Below are positions 44,426-57,522 of a DNA stretch of 64,000 nt, in pieces. Position 1 is the first letter of the stretch; every line of letters starts with the position of its first letter. Made by a program: the position numbers and the translations under genes. Source of the DNA: Ypsolopha sequella (taxonomy: Eukaryota; Arthropoda; Insecta; Lepidoptera; Ypsolophidae). The notes below the pieces were generated by a model. It was not told the origin of the DNA. It saw only the letters and a program-made list of their open reading frames with translations, and ran no database searches. The DNA lies in the NCBI GenBank assembly GCA_934047225.1, contig OW203984.1, positions 9,123,201-9,187,200 on the forward strand, in the 5' to 3' direction.

Positions 44426-44934
44426 TAGTTTAAGAACTATAGTCCCTAATACAATTGCCTAAGAGTTTGGGTATCTTGGTGGAGGTGCATTGTATACCTG
44501 ATGCGTTTTCTTTGTCGTTGTTTTGAAATTAAGCAATAATGCAGGGTTCAAAGTTTATTGGTGTTAGATTAGGTAATCAGAGATGCATATTGTTGTTCGA
44601 TTTAGGTCATAGATTTCATATCATTATATTTTTTTTTACTTTAACATGCAAGTACTCGTAGCCTACTAGCTTCTTCGATTTCGAGTTGAAGACTACTCTA
44701 AAGCAGTAATGAATGAGTAAATCTTGAAATAGTTTATATTATCCGCAGAAAGCAGGGCAATTCTCATGAGATTTTCTTTACGAGCTCACACTGTTCAGCT
44801 TATAGCCTGGTTTATTGCAATAACTTTACTTGGAACATTGTAAGTGTAGCCTTGCAGAAAATCATGGTAACGTACACACGACGCATTAAAATTTACAATA
44901 GATCTTAAAATAAAGGTGCAAAAATTTAAAATAA
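44426..44934. other. Non-coding, no feature recognised
   Basis: AT-rich downstream of the GC-rich island; nothing supported. Confidence 0.3.
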
Positions 44935-46590
44935 TTTGGCCAAGTTCGAGTCGGACTCGAAAAGGGTTGCGTACCACCACACAATAACGGATGGAACCCG
45001 AAAAACTAACAACAATATACAGGGTGGAAAAAATGAAAGGGCCCTGGAGGGGAACTACCTTAAATCCTTTAGTTAGCTCATTTTACTGAAAGGAAACATT
45101 CCTTTATTTTTCAAAAGAAACAAAACTGCATTCAAAGATCTTCTTAAATTTGCTTGTCTCACCCGGGAACTAAACCAACTAAAAATTTAAAAAATAAACC
45201 CTCGCTATTTTATTATACGAATCGGTAGGATTATTGTTCAGGATAAAATTTGTCTACTAAACTAAAGTCTTACACTCATCTGTTGTACGAGATACCCATG
45301 AAATTGAATATTTATTACAAGTTCTTTATTAACAATACCTAGTACTGTTCACTTGTAAAGTAATAATTATACGCCATTATTACACAATGACAGCACGGAA
45401 TGAAAGCAAAACAAAACAACATTTTAATTTCGAACGAAATTATGGTTCGAACTTTAAATTTGTTGCTCCGCGTTGCAAAAAAAATACGTTCCTTTTTTAA
45501 ACTTTTCGTCAGTTCGCCTAGTGCAAGAAGTAATTGTGCTCTGCATACATTTATTATTACCATTTAACGATTTTCTTATTGAAGTCTTCAACAAGGTACT
45601 TAAGATAAATAACATTAGCAAGCTTGTACTTCATACGATGTCTTTGGATGTAAGAGAGATAAGAAAATTAGAACGTTTCATTTACTTGTTACAAGTGAAC
45701 AGTACTAGGTATTGTTAACAAAGAACTTGTAATAAATATTTAATTTCATGAGTATCTCATACAACAGATGAGTGTAAGACCAAATGTTTATTAGACAAAT
45801 TTTATTCTGAACAATAATCCTACCGATTCGTATGATAAAATAGCGAGGGTTTATTTTTTTTATTTTTAGTTGGTTCGATTCCCGGGTGAGACAAGCGAAT
45901 TTCAGAATATCTTTGAATGCAGTTTTGTTTCTTTTAAAAAATAAAGGAATGTTTCCTTTCAGTAAAATGAGCTAACTAAACGATTTAAGGTAGCTCCCCT
46001 CCAGGGCCCTTAAATTTTTTCCACCCTGTATATGATATAGCAACGTCAAGGCGGCAAAACATTCCGCGAAAATGGTAGCATCTGACACGAGGACCGGATT
46101 GCTTGTGAGAAAAATCCTGCTGGAAACGACCGGGAGTCCTGGTGGCAGTACATGTTTTGTATGAAAAATTTACTGGTCCTTCTGGCAGTACAGTGACCTT
46201 GACCCTGAATTTAACAACATCGAAACACGTCGCCCGAGCGCGAACGCGCGCCTTCGCTTGCTGACTGAAGGCAAGTCTTAGCAACCGTTTTTTCTTAAAA
46301 AGAGACAGCAATACTGTGTTTTCCATTCAAATTTGGAGCCTGTTAAAGAACTGTGATCGATAAAACTTGCGTCCTTCCGGAGGGTCTAAAAGTCCTGCTA
46401 GTCGGACTCCGGGCGATCTATCATTCATTTTTTTTATTAATATTAATAATTAGGCCATAGCAGCACGTATGAATATCTTTGAAAATTTGAACCGGCTACC
46501 TATAACGGCTGAAGCTGAAAGACAGACAGCGGACGCGTAGTAAACCTCCGGGACCCCCCTATGTCAACCTTTGGGTACGGAACCCTAATT
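44935..46590 (+). repeat. 'gggttccgtacc' repeat, split by a foldback transposon
   Basis: Head ggccaagttcgagtcggact at 44,938, resuming at 46,033 with tgatatagcaacgtcaaggc, and tail ctacctataacggctgaagc ... gggtacggaaccctaa ending about 46,587. The order matches the units at 4,731-5,984. A 1-kb foldback element sits between head and remainder. About 46,090-46,430 is also foreign to the family. Confidence 0.6.
45020..46028. mobile_element. 1-kb foldback transposon with TATA target duplication
   Basis: Starts cagggtggaaaaaatgaaag and ends with the inverted ttttttccaccctg. The arms are long (45,020-45,358 against 45,697-46,028, about 335 bp each) and pair nearly throughout, e.g. cctcgctattttatt and cagatgagtgtaag. 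TATA flanks both ends (45,016-45,019; 46,029-46,032), and removal restores the host repeat (aacaatatatg). The 340-bp centre has no protein-like frame. Confidence 0.8.
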
Positions 46591-47090
46591 AGGACCATTT
46601 AGACTGTTGGAAATCCAACCATCGTTCGCTCACCGGAACCCTGAGGGGTCAGAAGAGGCTAGAGGGGGCTAACCGGAGCAAGCGCGACTCATGATTCATT
46701 CGGCGAACGAACTCTCTCGTGCGCATTATGCATGTAATATTTAATTTAAAATTCCATTAAAATTATTACGATAACAAGCCAGATTTTTTTTACAAAAGTT
46801 TACATAGACCAAATGCAAATGCATTAAGGGTTATTTTCTTGATAAGATGTTTTAGTTTGAAGCAAATAACTTTTAATACTTCACCCATATTACCTTCGCA
46901 ATTTTTACGAAATTCCTAAAACTACCAACAGACAAAAGAACCCATTTTTTATGTGGTAACATTTCGTGACGCAAACCTCAAATTAAAACACTGCTTACCT
47001 GGCCCGTTCTAAAAATGTTTGCAGGTGCGTGTTGGACCACGCGCTGTACAATATGCGGACTTCTTCTCCAAGTACATTTTATAAGTTTGT
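46591..47090. other. Non-coding, no feature recognised
   Basis: No supported gene or repeat between the dispersed repeat and the next palindrome. Confidence 0.3.
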
Positions 47091-47213
47091 CAGATCGCGC
47101 CAAACTTCTAGTATGCTCGGAAGTTGCTCTTCCCAAGAACGGCCCATACATTTTGTTCCTGCTGATGCGAATCGCCCCGTGTTTAGAGGGTACTAAAAGT
47201 TTGGCGCGATCTG
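47091..47213. mobile_element. Small palindromic element, TIR cagatcgcgccaaactt
   Basis: cagatcgcgccaaacttcta at the left and tactaaaagtttggcgcgat at the right are inverted. 123 bp. Weak pairing continues outward (ttataagttt / aacttgtaa). Confidence 0.5.
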
Positions 47214-48672
47214 TACTCGTTAACTTGTAAAGCATACTCGTACTTAGTTTTGATAGTTTTCCTTTTAATTTCGTTATGTATACTACTACCGTGATTTTTT
47301 TTCACGTCTCCAAATATAATTGTTTCGCTGGCAGGAGGGGGGGGGGGGGGACATTTGCCTCTAACAAAAATTAACACTTTTAAGCTTAATATTTCGCAAA
47401 CGAAACCCTGGATCGAAAAATGGTCTTAGAGAAACTATAAGGGTTCCTTGTTGTTGACTACGGAACCCTAAAAAGAAATCGTTACAAAAATGTAACAAAA
47501 ATAATGCATTATAAGGGTTCGCTAACCATAAACGCAAACGATATGTACACGACTTTACACAATATATTTGAAATCATGATTTTCCTAAGCATAAAACGAT
47601 TGGTTTTTAAAACACGTGAAAAATTAAATTTAGAACATAAATACATAATATTCTTCATTTATCTGCAGGTATTTACAGCCTTGTTACACAAATGATGTCC
47701 TAAAACTTTTAAGGCAAAAGTGTTTTTTTTTTCGTCCCCACAAACTTCACCACATAAAGATGGTGATTTTTCAACAGTGATGTTCTTTTTCTTTTTTTTT
47801 TAATAGTATTATGGCTCTGGATGCACGTCCTTTTGCGCCAATCGTTTTTATTATTTTCACTTTGTGAGCACTTAAATGCCATTTCATGTGTTGCTATCAT
47901 CCTAATAATAATTTTCTAAAATTTTAAGTGCTAGAACTGTTTCAAATTCTTAACAAAATAAAGTAGCTTTTTTTTAAATTTTATAATCATAACATAATTA
48001 TTAAAAAAGTACCTACTAAATATAAAATATTTTAAGAACAAATTGCTTTTAAGTTGCAATAAAAATGTTGAAAAGAAATGATTAAAATCACTACTTACGG
48101 GTATTCTCCTAGTTAGCCTGGCTTACTTAATATCTATATAATATAACCATAGACTAAATTAGTCTATGATATAACTTAATATCTGTTCAATAGGAATGGG
48201 AACAAGGGAAGATTTTTGTGCAACGTAAAGTCGTAAATATGGCATCGCAATGCCAAGTGCTACAGGACATATTCGAAGGCAAATACATAAGGTGCAATCC
48301 TGGTGCTTTATAGAGACATCACAGGCTGGCAGGATTCCAAAAAGAATGCACAGTCTACGCCACGCTACGTATATTACTGCAGTTCCTGTTACGTATGCGT
48401 AAGGGCTATAATCCAAGCAGAAGGTAAACTCGAGTATGGACCATTGTAACTGTACGAGTAAACGAATGGCTTTCCCCGTTACGTTTTCAATCACTGATAT
48501 ATGTTTTACGCAAATGTATTGCGCTGTTCGTTCTACTTCAATCATAATATATTAAAAGAATGGCTCAAAGGTAAAAATACTTACTTTTTATCGTAATGAT
48601 CGAAATATGTTTTTGCATGTTGATACTCGAATTGTGCGATATTGCTTTAGCATTGTAAATAAATATAAGAAT
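47214..48672. other. 1.5 kb non-coding; poly-G run
   Basis: Contains an uninterrupted G run of about 14 at 47,337-47,350 and a fragment of the 'gggttcc...' family near 47,446-47,471. A 128-codon minus-strand frame at 48,159-48,545 has hydrophobic stretches, but I recognise no family and see no splice context. Confidence 0.35.
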
Positions 48673-48846
48673 ACTAGCGACCCGCCCCGGCTTTGCACGG
48701 GCATGTATTATACATATAAACCTTCTTGAATCACTCTATCTATTAAAAAAAACCGCATCAAAATCCGTTGCGTAATTTCAAAGATCTAAGCATACATAGG
48801 GACAGACAGACAGCGGGAAGCGACTTTGTTTTATACTATGTAGTGA
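48673..48846 (-). mobile_element. Helitron-like MITE, second copy
   Basis: 174 bp, minus strand: starts TCACTACATAGTATAAAAC (at 48,846) and ends GGGCGGGTCGCTAG, with A before and T after. High similarity to 34,969-35,144. The CTAG end here is the canonical one. Confidence 0.75.
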
Positions 48847-51621
48847 TTTGAAATTTTCACCTAGAATATTTTCTGACCTTTCACTTTGGAATACCCTTTG
48901 TTACTCCAAAAGGATTATTACAAGGTTTTTCTTACACAATGGAGTCATACAATGTAAAAAATAAGCAAAACGAAAGGCAAATTCGTGACCATTACGATAT
49001 TACCCCATCCATTTGCTCCCAAGAATATTTCCGCGAAGAAAGCTTAATAATTTACAAGGACAGAGATAAAGCACTAGTGTTTTATGTCATATTCAATATG
49101 GCTTCATGAATTCCTTAGTCGCTCTCATACTATGTAATATAAATCTTTGCTACTGTCTCCGTCTACGATGCTCTAAATACGAAAGTACCCGTTCAATAAT
49201 AGACCATGAATTTCTAATACTATTTCGGTACGTAGCGAGACGTAAGCTCTGCCAGCAAGGGTGGGAGGGGGGTTTCATGTCTGAAAGCGTATGATATTAT
49301 TGCCAAAATAATAACGTCGAGACACTAGGCAACGTCCCGTCTTGCATGTCAGGTTTACAACGTATACAGTACAAGTGTGTTATATAGTTAGTTGTGTAGG
49401 TACATATGTCCTTGAAGGACGGGTACAGGTGGGTTGAAACTTGAAATGTGGTCTGCGTTTTCGTGCGCCCTAGCGAAGGTTTTGGAATATCCTGTAAAAC
49501 AAAAGGGAAATTCTGGAGTGAACGTGAGGCAGTGCCTTTTTGAAACTAAATATCTTTGACGTAACATGGCAGGTTAGGTGTACAAGTTTCAACGCAAGAC
49601 TGCAGAATGTTAAATAATTAAATTTGAAAAATTATGTAGTTGTATAATAATAAAACGGTCGATTAATTATAAAAAGAGGTTTAGGAAATAGTTCGCACAA
49701 CAAAACTACAATTCCTACCATAACTTGTAAACTTCAGGCAGTAACAAACCTCAGCCATCTCCAATTTCCTCATTTCAATGAGAACTCACTCGAAGCAGTA
49801 ACGACAAACGACTTTACTTTTATAGACTGTGAAACCAGTAAACTGACATTTGGGAGAACGTAACCCTGGCGCATAAGTTCGAAATTAAACTCGCCAATAT
49901 ATAGTCTATGTCTCGCATGCTACTTGTCTTGTGGCAAAGTTCTTATGCCTTTGTTTCAAGCACTAAAGTACTTTAATCTACGAGAGAACTTACGCAGCGC
50001 GGTGTTTAAGAATTTAATCGTTGGACAGGTGTGTTTGACGGTGCCAAAACTCGGTTAAACTCCCCTCTTACCTCTTTATCTAACCCCTTCCCCTCTGTCT
50101 TCCTTCTATATTTATTGTCCTTACCTTTGAAGTAAATAGTGCGTCAACGTGTTGTTAATTCGATTAGGTGTTCCGTAATTTAATGTGAACTTTAACTCGC
50201 TTTGATATGGAGGAATGTTATTTAATAAATGTGTTTTTAGATTAAACAATGTAGGTTGTGCTAAGAAAAGTCTAAAAGTGGAAATAAGTATAATAAAATG
50301 TTTATACCTATTTCTACTTAATAGTAACTCATTAATGTTTATAAGCTTTTGTATCGCGATAATCAAAATTTTTTGAAATGTTTCTAATACAAAAGTTCCA
50401 CTACGAAGCCTTTTATCTAAAATTTTAATTTTGTCACCTTAAATTAATAATCATTAATCTATTTTTAGTTTAGTGTGTTCAAAATTGTTTTGTATAGTTG
50501 TGTTGCTACGTTTAAACATGCAAGCCTGTGCTGAAAATCAGCAGTTGTCTTTCTGACAGCTATGAGATGAGCTTTTTTCTTTTTACTTTCTCAGTCATTT
50601 TTATTTTTAATATGCATGTTTTGATGAAAGCAAATAAATTATCTTTATTATTTATAATTCATTAAATCGCATGTTGTTGACAACAGAGTAAGTATACTTA
50701 TCCAAATCATCTGGAGGACCTAAATAGTAAAACGTTTATTTACGAATGCAACGAAAGCTTTTAATAGTTTTGACTTATTTTACAGACATACGAAATTCTA
50801 TTTCCGTTTAAAAATGGCAAACCATCATCATCCACTACGAACATATTTTACACAAGAAGAGCAGTAATTAGATAATATCAAAAGTAATCAGCACCATCTA
50901 TAGAGAAACCTAATTATTTAGAAAAAATTTACTAAAATTGTTAACATGTGTCAATTTTACGTTTTTATTTTATATACCTAACTTATCATAACATACCGTG
51001 GGCCGAGATAGATCGAGTAAAAACCTATTTTTATTGTTTAAATATTAAGAAATAAACAAAGTAACAAAAAAGCAAACAATTACGTAACAAAAAGGAAAAT
51101 ACCTCCCGCCAATTTCACACGACGCGTCGCGACGTCGGAAAAGTAACACATCACGCTTCCTCGTGTTGAATTTGAGCATTTTAACAGGGAAATACATACG
51201 TATACGTCAGAAATGAGTTGACGCGCTTCATTCCCCGACTTCCCGGCCCGTCAGACACAAAATGGGGCGAAGGCCTGCCTTTTGTACTTGAAGGCTTTGT
51301 GTGCAAAGTAAGCTTACTCCTACCAACGCATCTGAGCTATGATGAAACTTGCCAGACATTGCTTTTAAAGCCCGTTTTATGTCGCGAATTAAAACTTTAC
51401 GGGGAAAATTAAACGTCTGAAAAAACGATTTCTTTAGCATTAGGGCGTACAAAATGTGTATCAAGGATTATTATGTTAATTGGTTGGGCTTGTTATTGTT
51501 CTTGGTAGTCTTGTTATTATTTGTTACTCTGTGACGTGAATAAAAGTAATTATGAAGTCGTTATCTGCTTTGTCACCTTATTCATTTTTGGTTTTGAAAC
51601 TTTAGTCTTTATTAAAACAAT
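48847..51621. other. 2.8 kb without recognised genes
   Basis: AT-rich sequence. I see no convincing reading frame, palindrome or shared repeat. It may be host intergenic or intronic DNA. Confidence 0.4.
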
Positions 51622-51719
51622 AATAATAATAATAAAAATTCTTTATTGCACAAGATAAAAATTTTGTACATAGGCGAGCTTAATACTATTTAGTATTCTC
51701 TACCAGCTAACAATATAAA
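51622..51719 (-). mobile_element. LINE 3' end with (TTA)n tail, inverted
   Basis: Reverse of 21,712-21,800: trinucleotide taa run, ttctttattgcac, gtacataggcgagcttaata, tagtattctctacc. Only the untranslated tail. Confidence 0.55.
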
Positions 51720-52418
51720 AACGAAAAGCTAGAAAGGGACAAAACTAACGGGAGAGAGTGATATTGCATTCTACACACCTATCGTTCTACACGCGTATCA
51801 CTCACACGAACGCCAAAATAGCGAAAAAAATTATGCAATTCGATTCCTTGGATTGTGACAATGAAGAACGGTATAAACAATATGGGTTTGGATACGTGAT
51901 CGCTTAATGATGAAATGAAAGAATGAAATTAAAATATTCCACGTTTCAGGAACGTCAGAACATTATGGCATGTCTAAACGGCCGTTCATACTTTTTCGGG
52001 TTGGCAAAAACGTAACATCTTGCAGCGCAACTAACATCAAATTATTTTCCAGAGAATTAATTATATATTAATTAATTCCAGAGATTATCTCCTACATCCA
52101 ACGTCCCTCATAACTCTCCTCTCTATGATTCAAGTGTTTCAAGTTCTTTTTTTTTTTTAATTAATAATTATTATATTTTCAACGGGGTCAGAGCCACGGG
52201 CACATCTCGTTTAATCATAAAAAGCAGCCAGCTCAGATAGACAGGGAATCGGAATTTCTATATTGAGACCCAGATTCCAATTCAGCCAGTCATGCATGCA
52301 CCAAAGAGATTATCAGAGTTACACCGGAGTATAACACTACTTGCTGGACAGTGAAAGACAGTATTGATGTAAACCTAGAAGCCCTAAAATGCGTGTTTAT
52401 GTGCCTAAAGTACAGTAG
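51720..52418. other. Non-coding, no feature recognised
   Basis: May include more of the inverted LINE upstream region, but no coding motif is left. Confidence 0.3.
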
Positions 52419-52760
52419 ATTCGTGCTGGGGGCTCGGTTAGTGATCATTGAACTTTGTTCCTGTGGTCCTTGGCCGGGTTTCCAGTATGGGTTCGGGCGG
52501 TTGATTAAATTTCACATTATATAATTATAAATTTTACCTATCATTTTAATCGCATATACATTATACCTATATTGCTACATAAATTAAATAAACCATTAAT
52601 TTAGTTATTATTTTACATTTATTATTTACATTTATTATTTTATTACATATCATCGAATTATTTCGATGTTTACATATATTTTTATAAAATTAAATTTGAC
52701 TTGTATAATGTGTATTATGTAAACCTATTTTACAAAATAAACTATTTGAATTTGAATTTA
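52419..52760 (+). mobile_element. LINE 3' end with (TTGAAT)n tail, copy 2
   Basis: Partner of 3,860-4,198: gattcgtgctgggggctcgg, tgggttcgggcggttgatt, tacataaattaaataaac, and a final tttgaatttgaattta. Confidence 0.55.
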
Positions 52761-53925
52761 ATATGGCTCCTCCCCAGCATCACGTTGGGACGTTGCAATC
52801 GTCAATGAAAAGAAAGTATTTCAGTGTTGATTGTTCTAGCGACAATGAGACCATGTCTCACATTAATATTTTTACGAAAATCAATTGCGTTTAAAAAGCT
52901 AAAACCAGTAGTATAATTATTTTTTCGAGATCTCTATAAATGACGAAATTATTGCATGTCGCGTAAGGTCATCTGACACGATTTCATACTAAAAGTGATA
53001 ACGCTATCTTTTTCTTTGGTATTAATGGGAATTTTTCAAAAATTCAAAGGATTTGTGCTTTGCCATTACTAAAGATAAAGATAAAGATAATTTTATTTGC
53101 GTCAAATATGAAACAGTGCAGTTATATCACTAAAATTAGGGTGAGTGTCCATCATAACGAAATAGATAACAACAGCGAAGAGTCACTGTGATTTATGCGA
53201 GAAAAATTTGACGTTTCGGTCAACTTATGAGTGACCTTCATCAGGCTTCGCGAGGTGCTCCGGCGCACGCGACACCCTCACGAGGACCAGTCAGTAAAGT
53301 GCAGTTGTTAAATTTAAAATGTCCAACATATTTCACCTTAAGAAGGCAAGCAAATATTAACAATTTTATTATTAAATAATAAAAAAATATATATACTGTA
53401 TTTCACTACAGGATACGCATCATTTAAACACTTCTGACACCTTATCGGGTTTACAAATTATTGTTTATATTTGTGTTTATTTTTCCTGTAGTCAGGTTCT
53501 TGAAAACGTGTTTCAAAATAGCAATGACTTACAAGGAATTGCGATAAATTTCTGCCTTTTAACGGTCCGATGCCAGCAAAAAAATAAACGATTGAATATA
53601 TTTTGTCAATAGCGCAGATCTGTGCTTAAGCGCTAAAGGGTTAAATTTGAAATTTTGGGCGTTATCAGTCGATTATATGATGTTATAAATATAAAAATCT
53701 ATAGTACTATACAAAAATGTGACATGATACCTATGGCTATGTTACGAATTATAGACAAAAAACAAAAAAAAATGTAATTAGTATTTTAAACTTTCAATCC
53801 CACATTTACAATCTTGGGTACATGTGCAACGTAGGTAATTCCAAATGAAGAATTCTCAAGCAAAATATCTTAAATGATGATATTCCTTCTTAGCATAACC
53901 AGAGGTATAAGCTTTTTAACATTAA
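52761..53925. other. 1.2 kb without a gene
   Basis: Includes a (gataaa)n stretch at 53,073-53,090 and the phrase gacgtttcggtcaacttatg, common near retrotransposon 3' ends. Otherwise featureless. Confidence 0.3.
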
Positions 53926-54086
53926 AGCCGATTCTGAATGCTTTAATTAGAGTTTTAAAGCTGTCAAAACTTGAATTTTTCCAACGTAATTTAGCTTCTC
54001 TAATTAACACTAAAGTACTATTTTGCAATGAAGAAAATTTAGTTTTGACAGCACTAAAACTTAAATAGAAGCCTTCAGAAGCGGCT
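53926..54086. mobile_element. MITE, TIR agccgattctgaatgctt
   Basis: 161 bp. The left arm (agccgattctgaatgctt, gagttttaaagctgtcaaaa) and right arm (ttttgacagcactaaaac, aagccttcagaagcggct) are inverted with several mismatches. It lies about 580 bp upstream of the Harbinger nuclease gene, but I could not show that it is the Harbinger terminus. Confidence 0.55.
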
Positions 54087-54662
54087 CAACTACACTGCCA
54101 AAATCCAGTTAATCCTAAATGCATTTGCTTATACGAGCGAGAGAAGATGCATGGCTGAAAATTGGCTATTTCATGTCGGTTTGCGACAAATTCTAACATC
54201 ATTTGTTAAACAAGCGTAAATCGTATACATGCAGATTTTGATTTCCCCACGGGTTTCATATTGAACTGCAAAATGGGAGTTAAAGAAACAATTATTTACT
54301 TTCTGTAAGCGAGAAGGATATCTAAAAAGGCCACAGTGGCCACATCATATTATGATCATATTTTAATTCATTTTTCAAATGGCAAAATGGCCACATAGTA
54401 GGCAAATCATCAGATGATTTCATATTCAGCAATTCACCTATTTGACAGTTTTGTATGGAATTGTGTAAAATGGTCCACTTTATATGAATTGCTAAACTGT
54501 CAAATTTGACATAATTGGTGACTTGTTAGAAGATACTAGTTGAGCAAGTTCTAGTAATTCATATTTCAAATGTATTGTTATCCTTGGATATTTAAGTACC
54601 TAAAAATTATAACGTAGGGGTTACATTTTCTTATATTAAGTGATTGAGTGTGATAAAGTGAC
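54087..54662. other. Upstream region of the Harbinger nuclease
   Basis: Contains a short palindrome (tatttgacagttt at 54,437 and aaactgtcaaatt at 54,496) and ggccacagtggcc near 54,331. The element's 5' terminus should be here, but no sequence matches the far side in inverted form. Confidence 0.35.
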
Positions 54663-57300
54663 ATGGCAGACTTAGGCTTGTACGAAAATTTTTTAGAGCA
54701 CGCCCGTCTAGAGGAAGCTCTCATGTTTCAAAGATACAGTTCGCATCTGCGAAATTTAGAAATTGGCTTTGAAATGTCAGACTCGCAATTTACAAAGCTG
54801 TACCGATTAAATAAGGGTCTGACTCTTGACGTTATTAGAGAGGTGGAACCTTATTTACCCACAAAATCGGTTGGAATATCAACTGCTTCCAAAGTAAGTA
54901 GAAGAAGTACGTACCTACTCTAAGTTTGTGAACTACATTGGTTGGGGTGTAGATAAGGGGGCACAATGTGAAAAAAGACTTCCATATCGACACTCTGACC
55001 ACTTAATCTCTACATACCCTAATAAAAATACTGAATTTATTTTTAGGTTCTAGCTGCACTGCATTTTTATGCTTCTGGTTCCTACCAAAGGTACATAGGC
55101 GCAAGTGCACATCATATGATGCACCAAGTCAGTGTGTCAAATTGTGTAAGAGCTGTGACACAGGCTCTAAACAATGATTATTTCCGAAGGAAATATATAC
55201 ACTTCCCACAGACAAGAGAAGAAAGGAATGCTATTAAGCAAGGGTAAGAGTACATTTAGTTGTTAATTACTGTTTACATATAAAATAGTTAGTCATCATT
55301 TTGTACTGCAGCGATTTAGGGTAAATTAATTCTCAGAAAAATCTGTATTCACTGTATTGATAGCACCAAGTGCTTTAGGGCAAAGACCTATGGATGGACC
55401 CGCTGTCAATTTCAGTTTGTCTTCCTAACATCTGTGTGGTTGTGGTTTTTTTGTGTAAAATATTAACTTTATTCAATAATTTAATTTTAGATTTTATCAA
55501 AAGTTTGGAATGCCAGGCATCGTTGGATGTATCGATGGCACCCATATCGCCATTGTCAGACCAGCAGAAAATGAAGATAGATTTTTCAACAGAAAACGTT
55601 ATCATTCTCTTAATACCCAAATAGTAAGTATTTTATCAAACAGTCAAAATAAAATATCTGATGTACTGTTGGTTATGAAAATAAGAGATATTATGTTAAG
55701 AATAATTTAAGGTTTGGTACGTATATATATTTATGTTTTAGGTCTGCGATTCAGATCTAAATATTCTGAGCATTGATGCCAGTCATGGGGGGGCGAACCA
55801 TGACTCCTATGTGTGGAACAGCCATCCCATTAACCACCACCTTCAACGCCTTTATAATGATGAAAATGAAACAGAATGGCTACTAGGTAAGTGTGTGATG
55901 GTATTTCTAACCAAGGAAAATAAAGACAAAATAGGTATAATACTGATGTAAGATTATATTTATTTTAGGGGATTCAGGCTACCCACTACGCCCTACCCTG
56001 ATGACTCCAATATTAAACACAGAGCTCAATACCCCTCGACGCTACTACACTGACATGCATTGCCGAGTTAGGAATAGCGTGGAGAGATGCATTGGAGTTT
56101 TAAAATCTCGATGGCGCTGCCTTTTAGTTGACAGAAAGATGCACTACCATCCCACTATGGCTGGCTTTATCACCAACGCGTGTGTAGTACTACATAACAT
56201 AGCCAATGAGGCCCGACTGCCAGTCCCAGAGCTCACACCAGAAGAAGAAAGAAATGAAGCAGCAATGAGGGTAATGTCACAATCTAAGTATTTTTTTATA
56301 AAATAGAAAGAAAAAGTCACATGTAATATACAGAAATTCTTTTATTAGTATTAATTACTCTGTTAATATATTTTTTTTAATATCACAATTTTTATCATAT
56401 TAAATCAACAATGGTTGTTGTATCAAAAAGTCTTTTTTACAAATCATGACATTCTTGTATTAAAAATACGAGATATGAAATCTTTTAACGTATATATTTT
56501 TTTATAGTATAAATAGTATTTTTACTGCACTAAACTAGTAGGTGTAACATACTGTAACTAAAAAAAAACAATAGTATTTTTGAATCATAATATAACAACA
56601 AGTCTTATTATCTCACTAATCAAAGTTCTTAATTTAATCAACAATCGTATAAAAAATATCCAACACACTGACTGATATTCTTATTAAAAATAATAAACCA
56701 TCCATTTTGAAAATAAACATTGACAAGTCTTATTATCTCACTAATAAAAGTTCTTTATTCAATCAACAATTGTATAAAAAATATCTAACATACTGACTGA
56801 TATTCTTATTAAAAATAATAAACCATCCATTTTGAAAATAAACATTAATAAGTCTTATTATCTCACTAATCAAAGTTCCTAAATTAATCAACAATCGTAT
56901 AAAAAATATCCAACACACTGACTGATATTCTTATTAAAAATAATAAACCATCCATTTTGAAAATAAACATTGACAAGTCTTATTATCTCACTAATCAAAG
57001 TTCTTAATCTAATCAACAATCGTATAAAAAATATCTGACACACTGACTGATATTCTTATTAAAAATAATAAACCATCCATTTTGAAAATAAACATTAAAA
57101 AGTCTTATTATCTCACTAATCAAAGTTCTTAATTTAATCAACAATCGTATAAAAGTAAGTAAGTGTTATTATCTCACTAAACTAGCTTCCTAATTGTATT
57201 TCAGGTTCCGCAGATGAACCCTGAAGAAAATGCTGATACTTTGGCTGCTGGTCAAGCAGTTAGAAATGCTCTTGTTGAAAGGCTTTGGTTAGCACGTTAA
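54663..57300 (+). CDS. Harbinger (PIF) DDE nuclease, six exons
   Basis: Exons 54,663-54,893, 55,047-55,243, 55,491-55,623, 55,742-55,886, 55,969-56,270 and 57,205-57,300 join in frame into 367 residues (HARBI1-type nucleases are about 350). All five introns are GT-AG. Exon 3 has GCIDGTHI (first catalytic D, about 158), exon 4 ANHDSYVW (second D, about 208), exon 5 GDSGYPL and SVERCIGVLKSRW (E, about 274). These motifs define the PIF/Harbinger DDE domain. The protein cuts and joins the transposon, with DNA recognition supplied by the Myb-like partner. The partner gene lies convergently 222 bp downstream. No stop or frameshift: apparently intact. Domesticated HARBI1 is an alternative, but the adjacent Myb gene favours a transposon. 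Confidence 0.9.
56601..57160. repeat. 125-bp tandem repeat in intron 5 of the Harbinger nuclease
   Basis: Starts of units (agtcttattatctcactaat) at 56,601, 56,726, 56,851, 56,976 and 57,101: exactly 125 bp apart, four full units plus a partial. Units 1 and 3 end cattgaca while 2 and 4 end cattaa, so a 250-bp doublet may have been duplicated. A degenerate start (gtgttattatctcactaa) follows at 57,164. AT-rich, non-coding. Confidence 0.85.
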
Positions 57301-57522
57301 GGTTTATAAGTAAAAATATATAAGTGTAAAGTGTATAAGTAAAAATATATAAATATATAGTTTATAAGTAAACACTAGTATATTAAAGTTATTTTAGTTT
57401 CTTTTTAATTTGGTTATTGAACTACTGACCATAAAAAAAGAAAAATAGAAAAATAATACAGCACAAATCAATCAAATCCAATAAAAATATGTAAATTAAA
57501 ATTTACCAATACATGCAAATAT

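Noticed and set aside
47337..47350. Poly-G run as a functional G-quadruplex
   Set aside because: A single homopolymer without context; possibly a sequencing or assembly artefact.
48159..48545. 128-codon minus-strand frame with hydrophobic stretches
   Set aside because: No recognisable family, no splice sites with neighbouring exons, and a frame of this length is possible by chance. Kept only as a note.
53926..54086. MITE considered as the left Harbinger terminus
   Set aside because: No inverted match to its TIR was found on the far side (58,885-59,046 or 63,742-64,000), and no 3-bp duplication.
55375..55624. Frames on both strands around Harbinger exon 3
   Set aside because: They read through introns or antisense to the exon. 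The spliced model explains the region.
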